Shown here: piece after piece, positions 17,251-26,740 of the stretch
How positions within the stretch are numbered: position 1 is the first letter of the stretch
Layout of the letters: every line of letters begins with the position of its first letter
Assembly: GCF_900113315.1 (NCBI RefSeq)
Contig: NZ_FOZG01000002.1
Location: 806,001-870,000, forward strand
From: Sphingomonas jatrophae
GTDB taxonomy: Bacteria > Pseudomonadota > Alphaproteobacteria > Sphingomonadales > Sphingomonadaceae
DNA length: 64,000 bases
Direction: 5' to 3'
Program-made: the position numbers and the translations under genes
The notes under the pieces: model-generated
Database searches by the model: none
Told to the model about the DNA's origin: nothing
The model's input: only the letters and a program-made list of their open reading frames with translations

Positions 17251-18063
17251 ATGAGGCTGCGGATCAGTCACCGGACGGTGTACCGCTTCACCGAGCCGCA
17301 GGCGCGCGTCGTCCAGTTGCTGCGGCTGACGCCCGGATCGCATTACGGCCAGACCGTGGTCGATTGGCGGATCGACGTGGATTGCGACGCGCGGCTGAAG
17401 GCCAGCCGCGACGGTTTCGGCAACGAGACGCACATGCTCTATGCCGCAGGACCGCTCGATGCGATCACGCTGTCGGTGCATGGCGAGGTGCTGACCGACG
17501 ATCGGGCGGGCGTGGTCGCGGGCGCGGCCGAACCGCTGCCGCCGCTCGCCTTCCTCCAGGCGACGCAGCTGACCAAGGTGGATCCTGCCATCGCCGCCTT
17601 CGCCGCGGCGGTGCCCACCGGCGATACCGGGCTGGAACATGCCCACGCGCTGATGCACGCGGTGCATGAGCGGGTCGCCTACCGGAAGAGCTGGCCCGAT
17701 CCCGCGCGCACCGCCGCGGAAGCGCTGGAGGCGAAGACGGGCGTCGGCCAGGATCTGACGCACGTGCTGGTCGCCTCCGCCCGCTCGCTCGGCATACCGG
17801 CGCGCTATGTGTCGGGCCATTACTGTCACGATGGCGGCGCGAGTGACGAGGCGGGCCATGCCTGGGCGGAACTGCATGTCGAGGGGTTCGGCTGGATCGG
17901 CTTCGACGCGGCGAATGCCATGTGCCCCGACGATCGCTACGTCCGCGTGGCGATCGGGCTCGACGCGCGCGGCGCGGCGCCCGTCTCGGGCACGCGCATC
18001 GGCGGCGGGGACGAGCGGCTGGAGGTAGGCGTCACCGTCGAGAGCGCCGCCAGCGACAGCTGA
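17251..18063 (+). CDS. transglutaminase-like protein lacking the catalytic Cys (Anbu operon)
   Basis: A 270-residue cytoplasmic protein with the N-terminal beta domain (MRLRISHRTVYRFTEP) and transglutaminase-core domain of this family. In family members the active-site Cys lies in a G-V-C-Q-D type motif; here the motif reads GVGQDLTH, with Gly166 encoded by GGC at 17746-17748. The other two triad positions are kept: His203 in DEAGHAWAEL and Asp219 in WIGFDAAN. A single base change (TGC to GGC) would explain the loss. It may therefore be a pseudoenzyme or non-proteolytic binding partner. The frame is intact, and GC-rich codon use is like its neighbours, so this is not a decaying gene. Anbu follows 39 nt later. 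Confidence 0.88.
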   Translation: MRLRISHRTVYRFTEPQARVVQLLRLTPGSHYGQTVVDWRIDVDCDARLKASRDGFGNETHMLYAAGPLDAITLSVHGEVLTDDRAGVVAGAAEPLPPLAFLQATQLTKVDPAIAAFAAAVPTGDTGLEHAHALMHAVHERVAYRKSWPDPARTAAEALEAKTGVGQDLTHVLVASARSLGIPARYVSGHYCHDGGASDEAGHAWAELHVEGFGWIGFDAANAMCPDDRYVRVAIGLDARGAAPVSGTRIGGGDERLEVGVTVESAASDS

Positions 18064-18102
18064 GCGTGACAGGCGGGGCGGCGCCGCTCTAGTCGGAGCG
18101 GC

Positions 18103-18849
18103 ATGACCTACTGCCTCGGCCTGCTGCTGCGCGACGGCCTCGTCCTGATGGCGGACACGCGCACCAATGCGGGCATCGACAACATCTCGTCCTATGCCAA
18201 GCTGCACGTGCTGGCGGACGGCGAGGACCGGCTGGTGGTGGCGCTGAGCGCGGGCAACCTGTCCGTCACGCAGGCGGCACTCGCGCTGCTCGCCGAGGGG
18301 CTCCCGCCCTTGGTGGAGGGGGATCCGCCGCGGACGATCGCGCTTATGCCCAGCATGTTCCGCGCCGCGCAGCTGGTCGGCGAGGCGCTCACCGTCACGC
18401 TCGATACGCTCCGCCCCAATCTGGCGCGCGCGGGCGTCGATTGGGGCGTCACCTTGCTGGTCGGCGGGCGGATCGGCGCGGAGCCGCTGGCGCTGAACCT
18501 CGTCTACGCTGCGGGCAACAGCATCGCCTGCCGGCCCGACACGCCCTTCCTCCAGATCGGCGACACGCATTACGGCAAGCCGATCCTCGACCGGGCGGTG
18601 CGCTGGGAGACGCCGCTGGACGAGGCGGTGAAGGTCGGCCTGCTCTCCTTCGACGCGACGCTCCGCTCGAACCTCGCGGTCGGGCTGCCGATCGACATAA
18701 TGGTGGTGCCGGCAGACAAGGCGCGCCAGCCGGTGCGGCATCGCATCGCGGAGGACGACGCCTATTTCCGCGCACTCTCCACCCTCTGGCAGGATCTGCT
18801 GGAACAGGCGCGCGAGGCGATCCCCGATCCGCCCTTCCTCACCGGCTGA
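18103..18849 (+). CDS. Anbu, proteasome-type peptidase (Ntn hydrolase)
   Basis: A 248-residue proteasome beta-subunit relative of the Anbu/BPH family. After Met1 removal the N-terminal residue is Thr (MTYCLGLLL), the expected nucleophile; Asp/Lys-type supporting residues lie in MADTRTNAGIDNISSYAKLH. The family is known to form open helical ring assemblies rather than closed proteasomes, and its substrate is unknown. GGAG lies 5 nt before the ATG. It ends the four-gene operon and its stop abuts the stop of the convergent MHYT gene with no spacing. Confidence 0.93.
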   Translation: MTYCLGLLLRDGLVLMADTRTNAGIDNISSYAKLHVLADGEDRLVVALSAGNLSVTQAALALLAEGLPPLVEGDPPRTIALMPSMFRAAQLVGEALTVTLDTLRPNLARAGVDWGVTLLVGGRIGAEPLALNLVYAAGNSIACRPDTPFLQIGDTHYGKPILDRAVRWETPLDEAVKVGLLSFDATLRSNLAVGLPIDIMVVPADKARQPVRHRIAEDDAYFRALSTLWQDLLEQAREAIPDPPFLTG

Positions 18850-21228
18850 TCAGGCGGCCACGCGTCGGTCCAGCGGATCGGCGGTCGGCGCCCGCAGCAA
18901 CGCGTCGAAGGCGGCGATCGGCGCGGGACGGCTGATCGCATAGCCTTGCATCAGGGCGCAGCCCTCGTGCTGCAGCATGTCCATCTGCCCCAGCGTCTCG
19001 ACCCCTTCGGCCAGCACCGCCATGTCGAGCGTCTTGCCGAGCCCGATCACCGCGCGGACGATCGCCATCGCCTGCGGGCTCGTCGCCATGTCGCGAATGA
19101 AGCTCTGGTCGATCTTCACCTTGTCGAACGGGAAGGTGCGGAAATAGCTGAGCGACGAATAGCCGGTGCCGAAATCGTCCATGGCGATGCTGGCGCCAAG
19201 GCCCTTCAGCCGGGTCAGCACGTCGAGCGCCCGGTCCGCATCCTTGATCAGCACGCCTTCGGTGATCTCCAGATCCAGCCGGTGCGCCTCGAGGCCGGTT
19301 TCCGCCAGCACCCGCTCCACCGTGTCGACCAGATCCCCGCAGGCGAATTGCAGCGGCGACAGGTTGACGGCGATCTTCAGCGGGCGAACCCAGCTCGCCG
19401 CTTCGCGGCAGGCCTCGCGCAGCACCCATTCGCCGATGTCGACGATGGCACCCGATTCCTCGGCCAGCGGGATGAAGGCGGCGGGCGGCACATCGCCGAA
19501 GGTCGGGCTGCGCCAGCGCAGCAGCGCCTCGAAGCCGACGATCTCGCCCGCATGCGTCGAGGCGAGCGGCTGGTAGTGGAGGTGCAGCTCGCCGGCCTGC
19601 GCCGCGCCGCGCAGCTCGGCCTCCATGCGGTGGCGGCGCAGCAGCTGCTCGTCCATCTCCGCATCGAAGAAGCGGGCGGTGCCGCGCGCCTCTGCCTTGG
19701 CGCGGTAGAGCGCCACGTCCGCCTTGCGATGCAGCTCCTCCGCGCTGTCCGCATCGATCGGGTGCAGCGCGATGCCGACGCTGGCACCGATCTGGATGCG
19801 GTGCGCGCCGATCTCGAACGGCTCGGCCAGCGTGCGGCAGACACGCTCCGCCAGGAGGCCCGCGCTGCTCGGCTGATCGCCGGGGGGCTGGAGGATGACG
19901 AACTCGTCCCCGCCGAGGCGCGCCAGGATCTCGTCCGCGCCCAGGCAGGCCCGCACGCGCCGGGTCGCCTCCACCAGCAGCGTGTCGCCGGCCGGGTGGC
20001 CGTAAATGTCGTTCACCGACTTGAAGCGATCGAGATCGAGGCACAGCATCGCGACCGGCGCATCGATGCTGGACCGCAGGATCGTCTCGTCGAGCACCTG
20101 CGAGAAAGCGAGCCGGTTGGCAGCGCCGGTCAGCGGATCGTGCGCGGCGAGGTGCGCGATCCGTGCCGCCGCCGCCTTGCGCTCCGAAATGTCGCGCAGC
20201 ACCACCATGTCGCGGCGCTGGCCCCGCGTCCGGTCGAGACGGCGCGCCACGTCCACGCTCAGCCGTCCGCCATCGGGCCGGAGCAGCTCCGCCTCGCGGA
20301 ACAGCGGGCCGTCGGCTTCGTCGGGTCGCGCCGGCGCACCGGGCATGATCGCCGCCAGCTCCAGCCCGGTCGGCGGGAAGGTAGGATCGACGCCCAGCAT
20401 GCCCCAGAAGATGCGGTTGGCATCGACGATACGGCCACGGTCGAGGATGGCGAGGCCTTCCATGCCGCTCTCGGTGAAGCGCTTCAGCCGCTCGGCCTCC
20501 TCCGCGGCATTGCGCACCAGTCGCGCCTCCGTCAGCACGCTGACCGTCGCCAGCCCGAGGATCAGCACGACGAGCGAGCCGATCGCGATGGCCAGCGTGC
20601 TCGTCTCGACCGCCGAGGCCGAGATGGTGATGCTGGGATCGGGACGGATCGAGGCCGCCGACATGGCGCCGAAATGCAGCACGCAGATGGCGCCGACGAA
20701 CAGCAGGGCGGGCACGATCGGCAGGCCATGGGCGTGCCGCCGGAAGCGATCGACCGAGACGGCCGCGAACAACCAGCCGAGCAGCGCTGCGATCGCGACG
20801 GTCGGCAGATCATAGTCGATCCGCCCGCCGATCTGGAGCGCGGCCATGCCGGTGAAGTGCATCGTCGCGATGCCGGCCGTGAACAGCAGAGCCGGCAGCA
20901 GGGTGCCGCCGCGATTGAGCGCGACCTGCCACGCAAAGCCCGTCACCGTGATGGCGATGAGGATCGACAGCAGGGTCAGCCCCGGCGCGTAGCCGGTCGG
21001 CATGTGCGGCTGGAACGCCAGCATCGCGATGAAGTGCGTCGCCCAGATCCCCGTGCCGGTGACGAAGGCGAGCGCCGCCAGCCACAAGGTCCGCCGCCCG
21101 CCACGCATGGGGCGCATCTGCCGCGCCAGCGCAAAGGCCGTGCAGCTGGCGAACAGGCAGATCACGGCCGCGACCAGCACGAGACGGATGTCGTGCTCGG
21201 TTGCGATGCAGGCATAGACGCGCAGCAA
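18850..21228 (-). CDS. MHYT-PAS-GGDEF-EAL cyclic-di-GMP enzyme
   Basis: A 792-residue inner-membrane c-di-GMP protein. Residues 1-225 hold seven membrane segments with MHYT-like motifs (TGIWATHFIAM, GIATMHFTGM, ICVLHFGAM) proposed to bind copper and sense O2, CO or NO. A PAS domain (about 240-350) and a GGDEF domain (HDPLTGAANR, RLGGDEF) follow, then an EAL domain (FEALLRW, DDFGTGYSS, KIDQSFI, EGVET). Both catalytic signatures look intact, so it may be bifunctional. The start is TTG at 21228 behind AAGGAG at a 7-nt spacing. A CtrA-box-like site lies 45 bp upstream. Confidence 0.94.
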   Translation of the reverse strand: MLRVYACIATEHDIRLVLVAAVICLFASCTAFALARQMRPMRGGRRTLWLAALAFVTGTGIWATHFIAMLAFQPHMPTGYAPGLTLLSILIAITVTGFAWQVALNRGGTLLPALLFTAGIATMHFTGMAALQIGGRIDYDLPTVAIAALLGWLFAAVSVDRFRRHAHGLPIVPALLFVGAICVLHFGAMSAASIRPDPSITISASAVETSTLAIAIGSLVVLILGLATVSVLTEARLVRNAAEEAERLKRFTESGMEGLAILDRGRIVDANRIFWGMLGVDPTFPPTGLELAAIMPGAPARPDEADGPLFREAELLRPDGGRLSVDVARRLDRTRGQRRDMVVLRDISERKAAAARIAHLAAHDPLTGAANRLAFSQVLDETILRSSIDAPVAMLCLDLDRFKSVNDIYGHPAGDTLLVEATRRVRACLGADEILARLGGDEFVILQPPGDQPSSAGLLAERVCRTLAEPFEIGAHRIQIGASVGIALHPIDADSAEELHRKADVALYRAKAEARGTARFFDAEMDEQLLRRHRMEAELRGAAQAGELHLHYQPLASTHAGEIVGFEALLRWRSPTFGDVPPAAFIPLAEESGAIVDIGEWVLREACREAASWVRPLKIAVNLSPLQFACGDLVDTVERVLAETGLEAHRLDLEITEGVLIKDADRALDVLTRLKGLGASIAMDDFGTGYSSLSYFRTFPFDKVKIDQSFIRDMATSPQAMAIVRAVIGLGKTLDMAVLAEGVETLGQMDMLQHEGCALMQGYAISRPAPIAAFDALLRAPTADPLDRRVAA

Positions 21229-21272
21229 CGAAAGTCTCCTTACGGAACTTCCACAGCTATCGCAGGGACTGC

Positions 21273-21287
21273 TTAACGATCGATTAG
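21273..21287 (-). promoter_or_regulatory. candidate CtrA box upstream of MHYT-GGDEF-EAL gene
   Basis: Read on the plus strand it is TTAA-N7-TTAG, one mismatch from the CtrA consensus, 45 bp upstream of the TTG start of the minus-strand gene. It would place a c-di-GMP enzyme under cell-cycle control. Confidence 0.45.
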
Positions 21288-21322
21288 AGGTCGGAACGGA
21301 CCTTTTTACACAAGGCTCCGCA

Positions 21323-22120
21323 TTACGCGGCGACCGGCTCCGTCAACGCGATCGCGGGCGCGGCCGCGATGCAGGCGGGCGGCGTCGGCTCGAACCGCTG
21401 CCAGCCGCTCGGCCCCAAGCGCTCGATCGGGCGGAAGCGCGCCTTGTACTGCATCCGCGCCGAGCCATCGACCCAGTAGCCGAGATAGACGTAGGGCAGC
21501 TGCGCTTCGGCGGCGCGCAGGATGTGATCCATGATGATGAAGGTGCCGAGACCGGGGCGAATCGCCTCGTCCGGCTCGAAGAAGCTGTAGACCATCGACA
21601 GGCCATCGCCCTGCCGGTCGGTCAGGCAGGCGCCCACCAGCCGCCCGGGGCGTCCCTGATCGTCCGACGGCTCGCGATATTCGACGACATAGGTGTCGAC
21701 CGGCGTCTGCTCGACCATGTCGGCGAAATCGAGTTCGTCCATGTCGGCCATGCCGCCGCCGGGATGACGCGCGGCGAGATAGCGACGGAGCAGGGCGAAC
21801 TGCTCCTCCGTGGTCCACGGGCGGCACGGGGTGACGACCAGGTCGGCGTTGCGCCGCAGCAGCTTGCGCTGGCTGGCATTCGGCCGGAACTCACCCGCGA
21901 CGACGCGGACGGAGACGCAGGCGGTGCAATCCAGGCAGGACGGGCGATAGGCGACGCCCTGGCTGCGGCGGAAGCCGATCCGGCCGAGCGCGTCGTTCAG
22001 CTCACCGGCATGCTGGCCGTTCAGCTCCGTGAACACCTTCCGCTCCGTCTTCCCCGGCAAATAGGGGCAGGGCGAAGGCGTCGTGACGAAGAAGCGGGGA
22101 AAGCGGAACTGTGCGCTCAC
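21323..22120 (-). CDS. bpt: aspartate/glutamate leucyltransferase
   Basis: A 265-residue aminoacyl-tRNA-protein transferase of the bacterial Bpt group. It attaches leucine from Leu-tRNA to N-terminal Asp or Glu, marking proteins for ClpS/ClpAP. Landmarks are [37 protein letters not shown] with its paired cysteines, the R-R-N segment, [15 protein letters not shown] [11 protein letters not shown], and [20 protein letters not shown]. Length is normal. No ClpS or ClpA gene is in the window. ilvA lies upstream on the same strand with 112 bp between. Confidence 0.95.
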   Translation of the reverse strand: MSAQFRFPRFFVTTPSPCPYLPGKTERKVFTELNGQHAGELNDALGRIGFRRSQGVAYRPSCLDCTACVSVRVVAGEFRPNASQRKLLRRNADLVVTPCRPWTTEEQFALLRRYLAARHPGGGMADMDELDFADMVEQTPVDTYVVEYREPSDDQGRPGRLVGACLTDRQGDGLSMVYSFFEPDEAIRPGLGTFIIMDHILRAAEAQLPYVYLGYWVDGSARMQYKARFRPIERLGPSGWQRFEPTPPACIAAAPAIALTEPVAA

Positions 22121-22232
22121 TTCCCTAGTCTCTCCCCTGCCACGCCCGATCGGTCAACCTGTCGGCCGTTATGCGACCGGCTCGGCAGAGTGAAAAGGGC
22201 GTTCACCGCAAACAAAAAGGTTAAGGCACTGT

Positions 22233-23477
22233 TTATGCGGGCTCGACCGTCGCGACCTCGTAGCCCGCACTCTGCAAGGCGAGGATCAGCCGGTCGAGAT
22301 GCGCACGATCGCGCGTCTCGCACTCGATCTCGGCGATCAGGCCCTTGGCGGGCAACGTCGTGAAGACGCGCTGGTGATAGACCTCGATGATGTTCGCCTG
22401 CTGCTCGTCGAACACGCGCGCCACCTTGAACAGCTGGCCCGGCTGGTCCTTCAGCCGGATGCGCAGGCGCGCGAGGCGGCCCGAGCGGGCGAGATCGCGC
22501 AGCAGCACGTTGGCAAGCAGGCGCGTGTCGATATTGCCGCCGCACAGCACCACGCCCACGGTGCGTCCTGCAAAGCGGCCACGATGCGTCAGCAGCGCGG
22601 CAAGCCCGGCAGCGCCCGCGCCCTCCACCACCGTCTTCTCGATCTGGAGCAGCAGGCTGACCGCCTCCTCCAGCCGCCGCTCGTCGACGAGCAGCACCTC
22701 GTCCACCAGCGCCGCCACCATCTGCGCGGTGATGCCGCCCGGCTCTTTCACCGCAATGCCCTCGGCCAGCGTGTCGCCCGCGCAGGGCAGATCGGTGCCG
22801 TGCAGGCGATTGTACATGGACGGGTAGAGCTCGGCCTCGACGCCGACCACCTCGATCGGGCGGTGCCAGGCCTTCGCCACCGCCGACATGCCCGAGATCA
22901 GCCCGCCGCCGCCGATCGGCGTGACGAACAGGTCGATATCTGGCACATCCTCCAGCATCTCGATCGCGACGGTGCCCTGCCCCGCAATCACGCGCACATC
23001 GTCGAACGGATGGACGAAGGTCAGTCCGCGCTCCTTCTCCAGCAGCCGCGCGTGGGCGGAAGCTTCGTCGAACGTGTCGCCGTGCAGCACCACGGTGGCG
23101 CCATGCCCCTCGGTCTGCGTCACCTTCACGACGGGCGTGTGCGTCGGCATGACGATGGTCGCCGGGATGCCGAGGCGGTTGGCATGATAGGCGAGGCCCT
23201 GCGCGTGATTGCCCGCCGAGGCCGCGATCACGCCCACCGTGTTCGCCGGCAGCTGCAGCAACGTGTTGAGCGCACCGCGTTCCTTGTAGGCGGCGGTGAA
23301 CTGGAGGTTCTCGAACTTCAGGTAGATTTCCGCACCCGTGAGCGCGGAGAGCGTGCGGCTGTGCAGCGTGGGCGTGCGCACGATCGCGTCCGCAATCCGC
23401 ATGTGCGCCGCCCGCACATCGTCGATCGTCACGGGGAGTGCGGAGCGCACGGCGTCGGATATCAGCGCGGTAGCCAT
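22233..23477 (-). CDS. ilvA: threonine ammonia-lyase with ACT domain
   Basis: A 414-residue PLP enzyme that deaminates threonine to 2-oxobutyrate for isoleucine synthesis. The PLP Lys is in FTAAYKERGALNTLL, the phosphate loop is SAGNHAQG, and GGGGLISG follows. The C-terminal 85 residues form one ACT domain (LRIRLKDQPGQLFKVARVF), as in the shorter TdcB/alpha-proteobacterial type rather than the long two-ACT IlvA of E. coli. Feedback regulation by amino acids is therefore likely but its ligand cannot be read. Confidence 0.94.
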   Translation of the reverse strand: MATALISDAVRSALPVTIDDVRAAHMRIADAIVRTPTLHSRTLSALTGAEIYLKFENLQFTAAYKERGALNTLLQLPANTVGVIAASAGNHAQGLAYHANRLGIPATIVMPTHTPVVKVTQTEGHGATVVLHGDTFDEASAHARLLEKERGLTFVHPFDDVRVIAGQGTVAIEMLEDVPDIDLFVTPIGGGGLISGMSAVAKAWHRPIEVVGVEAELYPSMYNRLHGTDLPCAGDTLAEGIAVKEPGGITAQMVAALVDEVLLVDERRLEEAVSLLLQIEKTVVEGAGAAGLAALLTHRGRFAGRTVGVVLCGGNIDTRLLANVLLRDLARSGRLARLRIRLKDQPGQLFKVARVFDEQQANIIEVYHQRVFTTLPAKGLIAEIECETRDRAHLDRLILALQSAGYEVATVEPA

Positions 23478-23540
23478 GGGGGCCTTTAGCGCAAGCGCGC
23501 CCGCTTCTCAAACCGCCCCCGCTCCCCTATCGCCTTGGGT

Positions 23541-24407
23541 GTGGCGAAGTTGGGCTTCATCGGGGTGGGAACATTGGGCGCGCCGATCGCGGCGCGTCTC
23601 GCCGCGGCGGGGCACGACGTCGCCGTGTGCAACCGCACGCGCGCCAAGGCCGAGGCGTGGGTCGCGCAGCATGGCGGCCGCGCCGTCGCCAGCCCTGCCG
23701 CCGCCGCCGAGGGCGCGGTGGCGGTGTTCACCTGCGTCGGCTCCGATCTCGATCTCGAAAGCGCGACCGTGCGGGCGGAGGGCTGTTTCCGCGCGATGGC
23801 GCCGGGCACGCTGTTCGTCGATCATTCCACCGTGTCCGCGCGCATCGCGCGGCAATTGGCGGTCGAGGGCAAGGATCGCGGCCTGCTCGTGCTCGACGCG
23901 CCCGTCTCGGGGGGCGAGAGCGGCGCGCGCGAGGGGCGGCTGTCGGTGATGTGCGGCGGGCCGAAAAAGGCGATGGCCGCGGCCGAGCCGCTCTTCGCTG
24001 CCTATGCCGCGCGCGTCATCCACATCGGCGGCGCGGGCGCGGGGCAGCAGGCCAAGATGGTCAACCAGATTGCCATCGCCGGCGCGATGCAGGGCGTGGC
24101 GGAGGCGTTCCGCTTCGCGCAAAAGGCCGGCCTCGATCTCGACCGCGTGCACGAAGCCGTGTCGGGCGGCGCGGCGGCCAGCTGGTATCTCAGCAATCGC
24201 TGGGCGACGATGCGCGAGGACCGGTTCGATTTCGGTCTCGCGGTGGATCTGATGCGCAAGGATCTCGGCCTCGCGCTCGATGAGGCGCGCGGCAACGGCG
24301 CGGCGATCCCGCTCACTGCGCTCGCCGATCAATTCTATGCGGAGGTGCAGGCGATGGGCGGCGGACGGCAGGACGTGTCGGCGGTGGTGCGGACGCTGCC
24401 CGAGTGA
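23541..24407 (+). CDS. NAD(P)-dependent beta-hydroxyacid dehydrogenase (HIBADH-like)
   Basis: A 288-residue oxidoreductase of the 3-hydroxyisobutyrate dehydrogenase family. It has the dinucleotide-binding GFIGVGTLGAPIA at the N-terminus, CNRTRAKAEA after the second strand, the substrate motif LDAPVSGGESGAREG, and the catalytic Lys in QQAKMVNQI. The substrate could be hydroxyisobutyrate, tartronate semialdehyde or a related acid. GTG at 23541 is preferred over TTG at 23535 because it gives the typical MAKLGFIG start. Its TGA overlaps the GTG of the amidohydrolase downstream by four bases. Confidence 0.88.
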   Translation: MAKLGFIGVGTLGAPIAARLAAAGHDVAVCNRTRAKAEAWVAQHGGRAVASPAAAAEGAVAVFTCVGSDLDLESATVRAEGCFRAMAPGTLFVDHSTVSARIARQLAVEGKDRGLLVLDAPVSGGESGAREGRLSVMCGGPKKAMAAAEPLFAAYAARVIHIGGAGAGQQAKMVNQIAIAGAMQGVAEAFRFAQKAGLDLDRVHEAVSGGAAASWYLSNRWATMREDRFDFGLAVDLMRKDLGLALDEARGNGAAIPLTALADQFYAEVQAMGGGRQDVSAVVRTLPE

Positions 24408-26098
24408 GCGCCTTTGCCCGACTGGCCGGCGCCGCGATCGCGCTCGCCCTCATCGCCCAGCCCGCCACCGCCGCCCGCAAGCGCGAACCCGCCGCCCCGC
24501 CGCCCAACGAAGGCGGCCTGATCGACAATGTCGACGGGCTGACGCTGGACGAGGACGGCCGCGTCCGCCGCTTCACCGGCCTGCTGATCGGCAAGGACGG
24601 CAATGTGAAGCGCCTGCTCGCCGCCGGCGACAAGCGCCCCGAGTGGCTCGATTTCAAGCTGGACGGGCGCGGCCGCGTGCTGATGCCGGGGCTGATCGAC
24701 GCGCACGGCCACGTCATGGATCTCGGTTTCCGCGCGCTGCGGCTCGATCTGTTCGCCACCACCTCGCTTGCCGACGCGCAGAACGCGCTCGGCCGCTATG
24801 CCCGCGAGCATGAGACGCCGACGTGGATCCAGGGCGGCGGCTGGAATCAGGAGCGCTGGAAGCTCGGCCGCTTCCCGACCGCCGCCGATCTCGACGCGGT
24901 GGTGCCGGATCGTCCGGTCGTGCTGGAGCGGGTCGACGGCCACGCCCTCCTCGCCAACAGCGCGGCGATGCGCGAGGCGGGGATCACCGCCGCCACGAAG
25001 GATCCGCCCGGCGGCCGGATCGAGCGGGATGCGAAGGGCAATCCCACCGGCACCTTCGTCGATGCGGCGATGGAGCTGGTCTGGCGCGCGGTGCCCGCCC
25101 CGCTGCCGCGCGAGCGCGACGAGGCGCTGGCACGCGCGCAGGACATATTGCTCGGCTCCGGCATCACCGCCACCGCCGACATGGGCACCACCGCCGAGGA
25201 CTGGAACGTCTATCGCCGTGCGGGCGATGCCGGGCGGCTGCGCGTTCGCCTGCTCTCCTATGCCAAGGGGATCGAGCCGCTGCTCGCGGTTGCGGGCACG
25301 GGCAAGACGCCGTGGCTCTATGGCGATCGGCTGCGCATGGTCGGCGTCAAGCTCTATGCCGACGGCGCGCTCGGCTCACGCGGCGCGTGGCTCAAGCATC
25401 CCTATTCCGACGCGGCCACGCGCGGGCTCCAGTTCCTCGACGACACCAAGATCCGCAACCTGATGAGCCGCGCGGCGATGGACGGCTTCCAGGTCGCCGT
25501 CCACGCCATCGGCGATGCCGCCAACGCGCAGGCGCTCGGCGCGATCGAGGAGGTGGCGGAGACCTACAAGGGCGATCGCCGCTGGCGGATCGAACATGCG
25601 CAGATCGTAGATCCGGCGGACCTCCCCCGCTTCGGCCGCACCGGCATCATCGCCTCGATGCAGCCGGTGCACGAGACGTCCGACTGGCAGATGGCAGGCA
25701 CCCGGCTGGGCGAGGGCCGGCTGGGCGGCGCCTATGCCTGGGCCACCATGATCAAGGCAGGCGCGCGGCTCGCCTTCGGGTCGGACTATCCGGTCGAGAG
25801 CCCCAATCCCTTCCCCGGCCTGGCCGCCGCGATCAGCCGCGAGGATGCGGAAGGGCAGCCGCCGGGCGGCTGGCGCCCGCAGGAGAAGGTGACGATCGAG
25901 CAGGCGCTCGCCGGCTTCACCACCGGCGCCGCCTATGCCGGCTTCGCCGAGGACCGCCTCGGCAGCCTCACGCCCGGCAAGCGCGCAGACTTCATCCTCG
26001 TCGATCGCAACCCGCTGACCGCCGCCCCGCGCGAACTGCGCGCGACGCAGGTCTATGAAACGTGGGTCGGCGGCCAGCGTGTGTGGATCAGGAAATAG
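24404..26098 (+). CDS. secreted YtcJ-like amidohydrolase
   Basis: A 564-residue amidohydrolase-3 (YtcJ-like) protein with a signal peptide (about residues 1-23). Metal-site features are [27 protein letters not shown] containing the candidate bridging Lys, [18 protein letters not shown] and FGSDYPVES. These enzymes hydrolyse amide or related bonds in small molecules; the substrate is unknown. It starts at GTG 24404, overlapping the dehydrogenase stop (GTGA), which argues for translational coupling even though one protein is cytosolic and the other exported. Confidence 0.88.
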   Translation: MSAFARLAGAAIALALIAQPATAARKREPAAPPPNEGGLIDNVDGLTLDEDGRVRRFTGLLIGKDGNVKRLLAAGDKRPEWLDFKLDGRGRVLMPGLIDAHGHVMDLGFRALRLDLFATTSLADAQNALGRYAREHETPTWIQGGGWNQERWKLGRFPTAADLDAVVPDRPVVLERVDGHALLANSAAMREAGITAATKDPPGGRIERDAKGNPTGTFVDAAMELVWRAVPAPLPRERDEALARAQDILLGSGITATADMGTTAEDWNVYRRAGDAGRLRVRLLSYAKGIEPLLAVAGTGKTPWLYGDRLRMVGVKLYADGALGSRGAWLKHPYSDAATRGLQFLDDTKIRNLMSRAAMDGFQVAVHAIGDAANAQALGAIEEVAETYKGDRRWRIEHAQIVDPADLPRFGRTGIIASMQPVHETSDWQMAGTRLGEGRLGGAYAWATMIKAGARLAFGSDYPVESPNPFPGLAAAISREDAEGQPPGGWRPQEKVTIEQALAGFTTGAAYAGFAEDRLGSLTPGKRADFILVDRNPLTAAPRELRATQVYETWVGGQRVWIRK

Positions 26099-26101
26099 CC
26101 G

Positions 26102-26704
26102 TCAGCCGGCATATTTGACGGAGCAGCCATAGGGCCGGCTGGTCGCCACGCTGACCGGCTTGCCCGCCCTGGTCTCGTTCACCGCCGCCATCACGAGGTT
26201 CTTCGCGGTCTTGATGTCGGCGGGGTCGGCGGTCGGCTTGTCGTCGATCGCGCCGTCATAGACGAGCCGGCCCGCCGGGTTGATGACGAACATGTGCGGT
26301 GTCGTCTTCGCCGCATAAGCGCGCCCGACCGCGCCCGAGGCGTCGAGCAGATAGGCCGCGGGCCGCGCCTTGGCCGAGGCGACGAAGGCATCCGCCTGTG
26401 GGCCCGACATATGGCCCTGCTTGCCCGGCGCGCCGCTATTCACCGTCAGCCACACCGCGCCCGCCGCGCGCGCGGCGGCCTGCGTGCGCTGCATGTTGCC
26501 GCTGTTGTAATGCTTCTGGACATAGGGGCAGCCGGGGTTGTTCCACTCCAGCACCACCAGCTTGCCCTTGTAGTCGGCCAGCCGCACCGGCTTGCCCTTG
26601 CTGTCGGCCACGGTGAAGGCCGGGGCGGGCGCGCCCACCTGCGCCGCGGCGGCGGCGATGGCGGGGGCAAGAGCGGTCAACAGCGCGATCGTTCGGTACA
26701 GCAT
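26102..26704 (-). CDS. exported redoxin/thioredoxin-like protein
   Basis: A 200-residue periplasmic protein with a signal peptide (residues 1-21) and an AhpC/TSA-type redoxin fold (APAPAFTVADSKGKPVRLADYKGK). The active-site region is WNNPGCPYVQKHY, with a single Cys and no CxxC, so it is not a standard thioredoxin; a second Cys is near the C-terminus (PYGCSVKYAG). It lies 36 bp downstream of the DsbD-like gene on the same strand, and is probably its redox client or partner in the periplasm. Confidence 0.85.
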   Translation of the reverse strand: MLYRTIALLTALAPAIAAAAAQVGAPAPAFTVADSKGKPVRLADYKGKLVVLEWNNPGCPYVQKHYNSGNMQRTQAAARAAGAVWLTVNSGAPGKQGHMSGPQADAFVASAKARPAAYLLDASGAVGRAYAAKTTPHMFVINPAGRLVYDGAIDDKPTADPADIKTAKNLVMAAVNETRAGKPVSVATSRPYGCSVKYAG

Positions 26705-26740
26705 CGAACCTCTCCTTCGCTTGATCCGCCGATCATCCGC

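Noticed and set aside
18946-21276. A 776-codon plus-strand open frame
   Set aside because: Lies wholly opposite the MHYT-GGDEF-EAL gene, which has intact domains and a good ribosome-binding site.
21288-21307. AGGTC-loop-GACCT followed by five T as a plus-strand terminator
   Set aside because: No plus-strand gene lies upstream; both neighbours are on the minus strand, for which it lacks a T tract.
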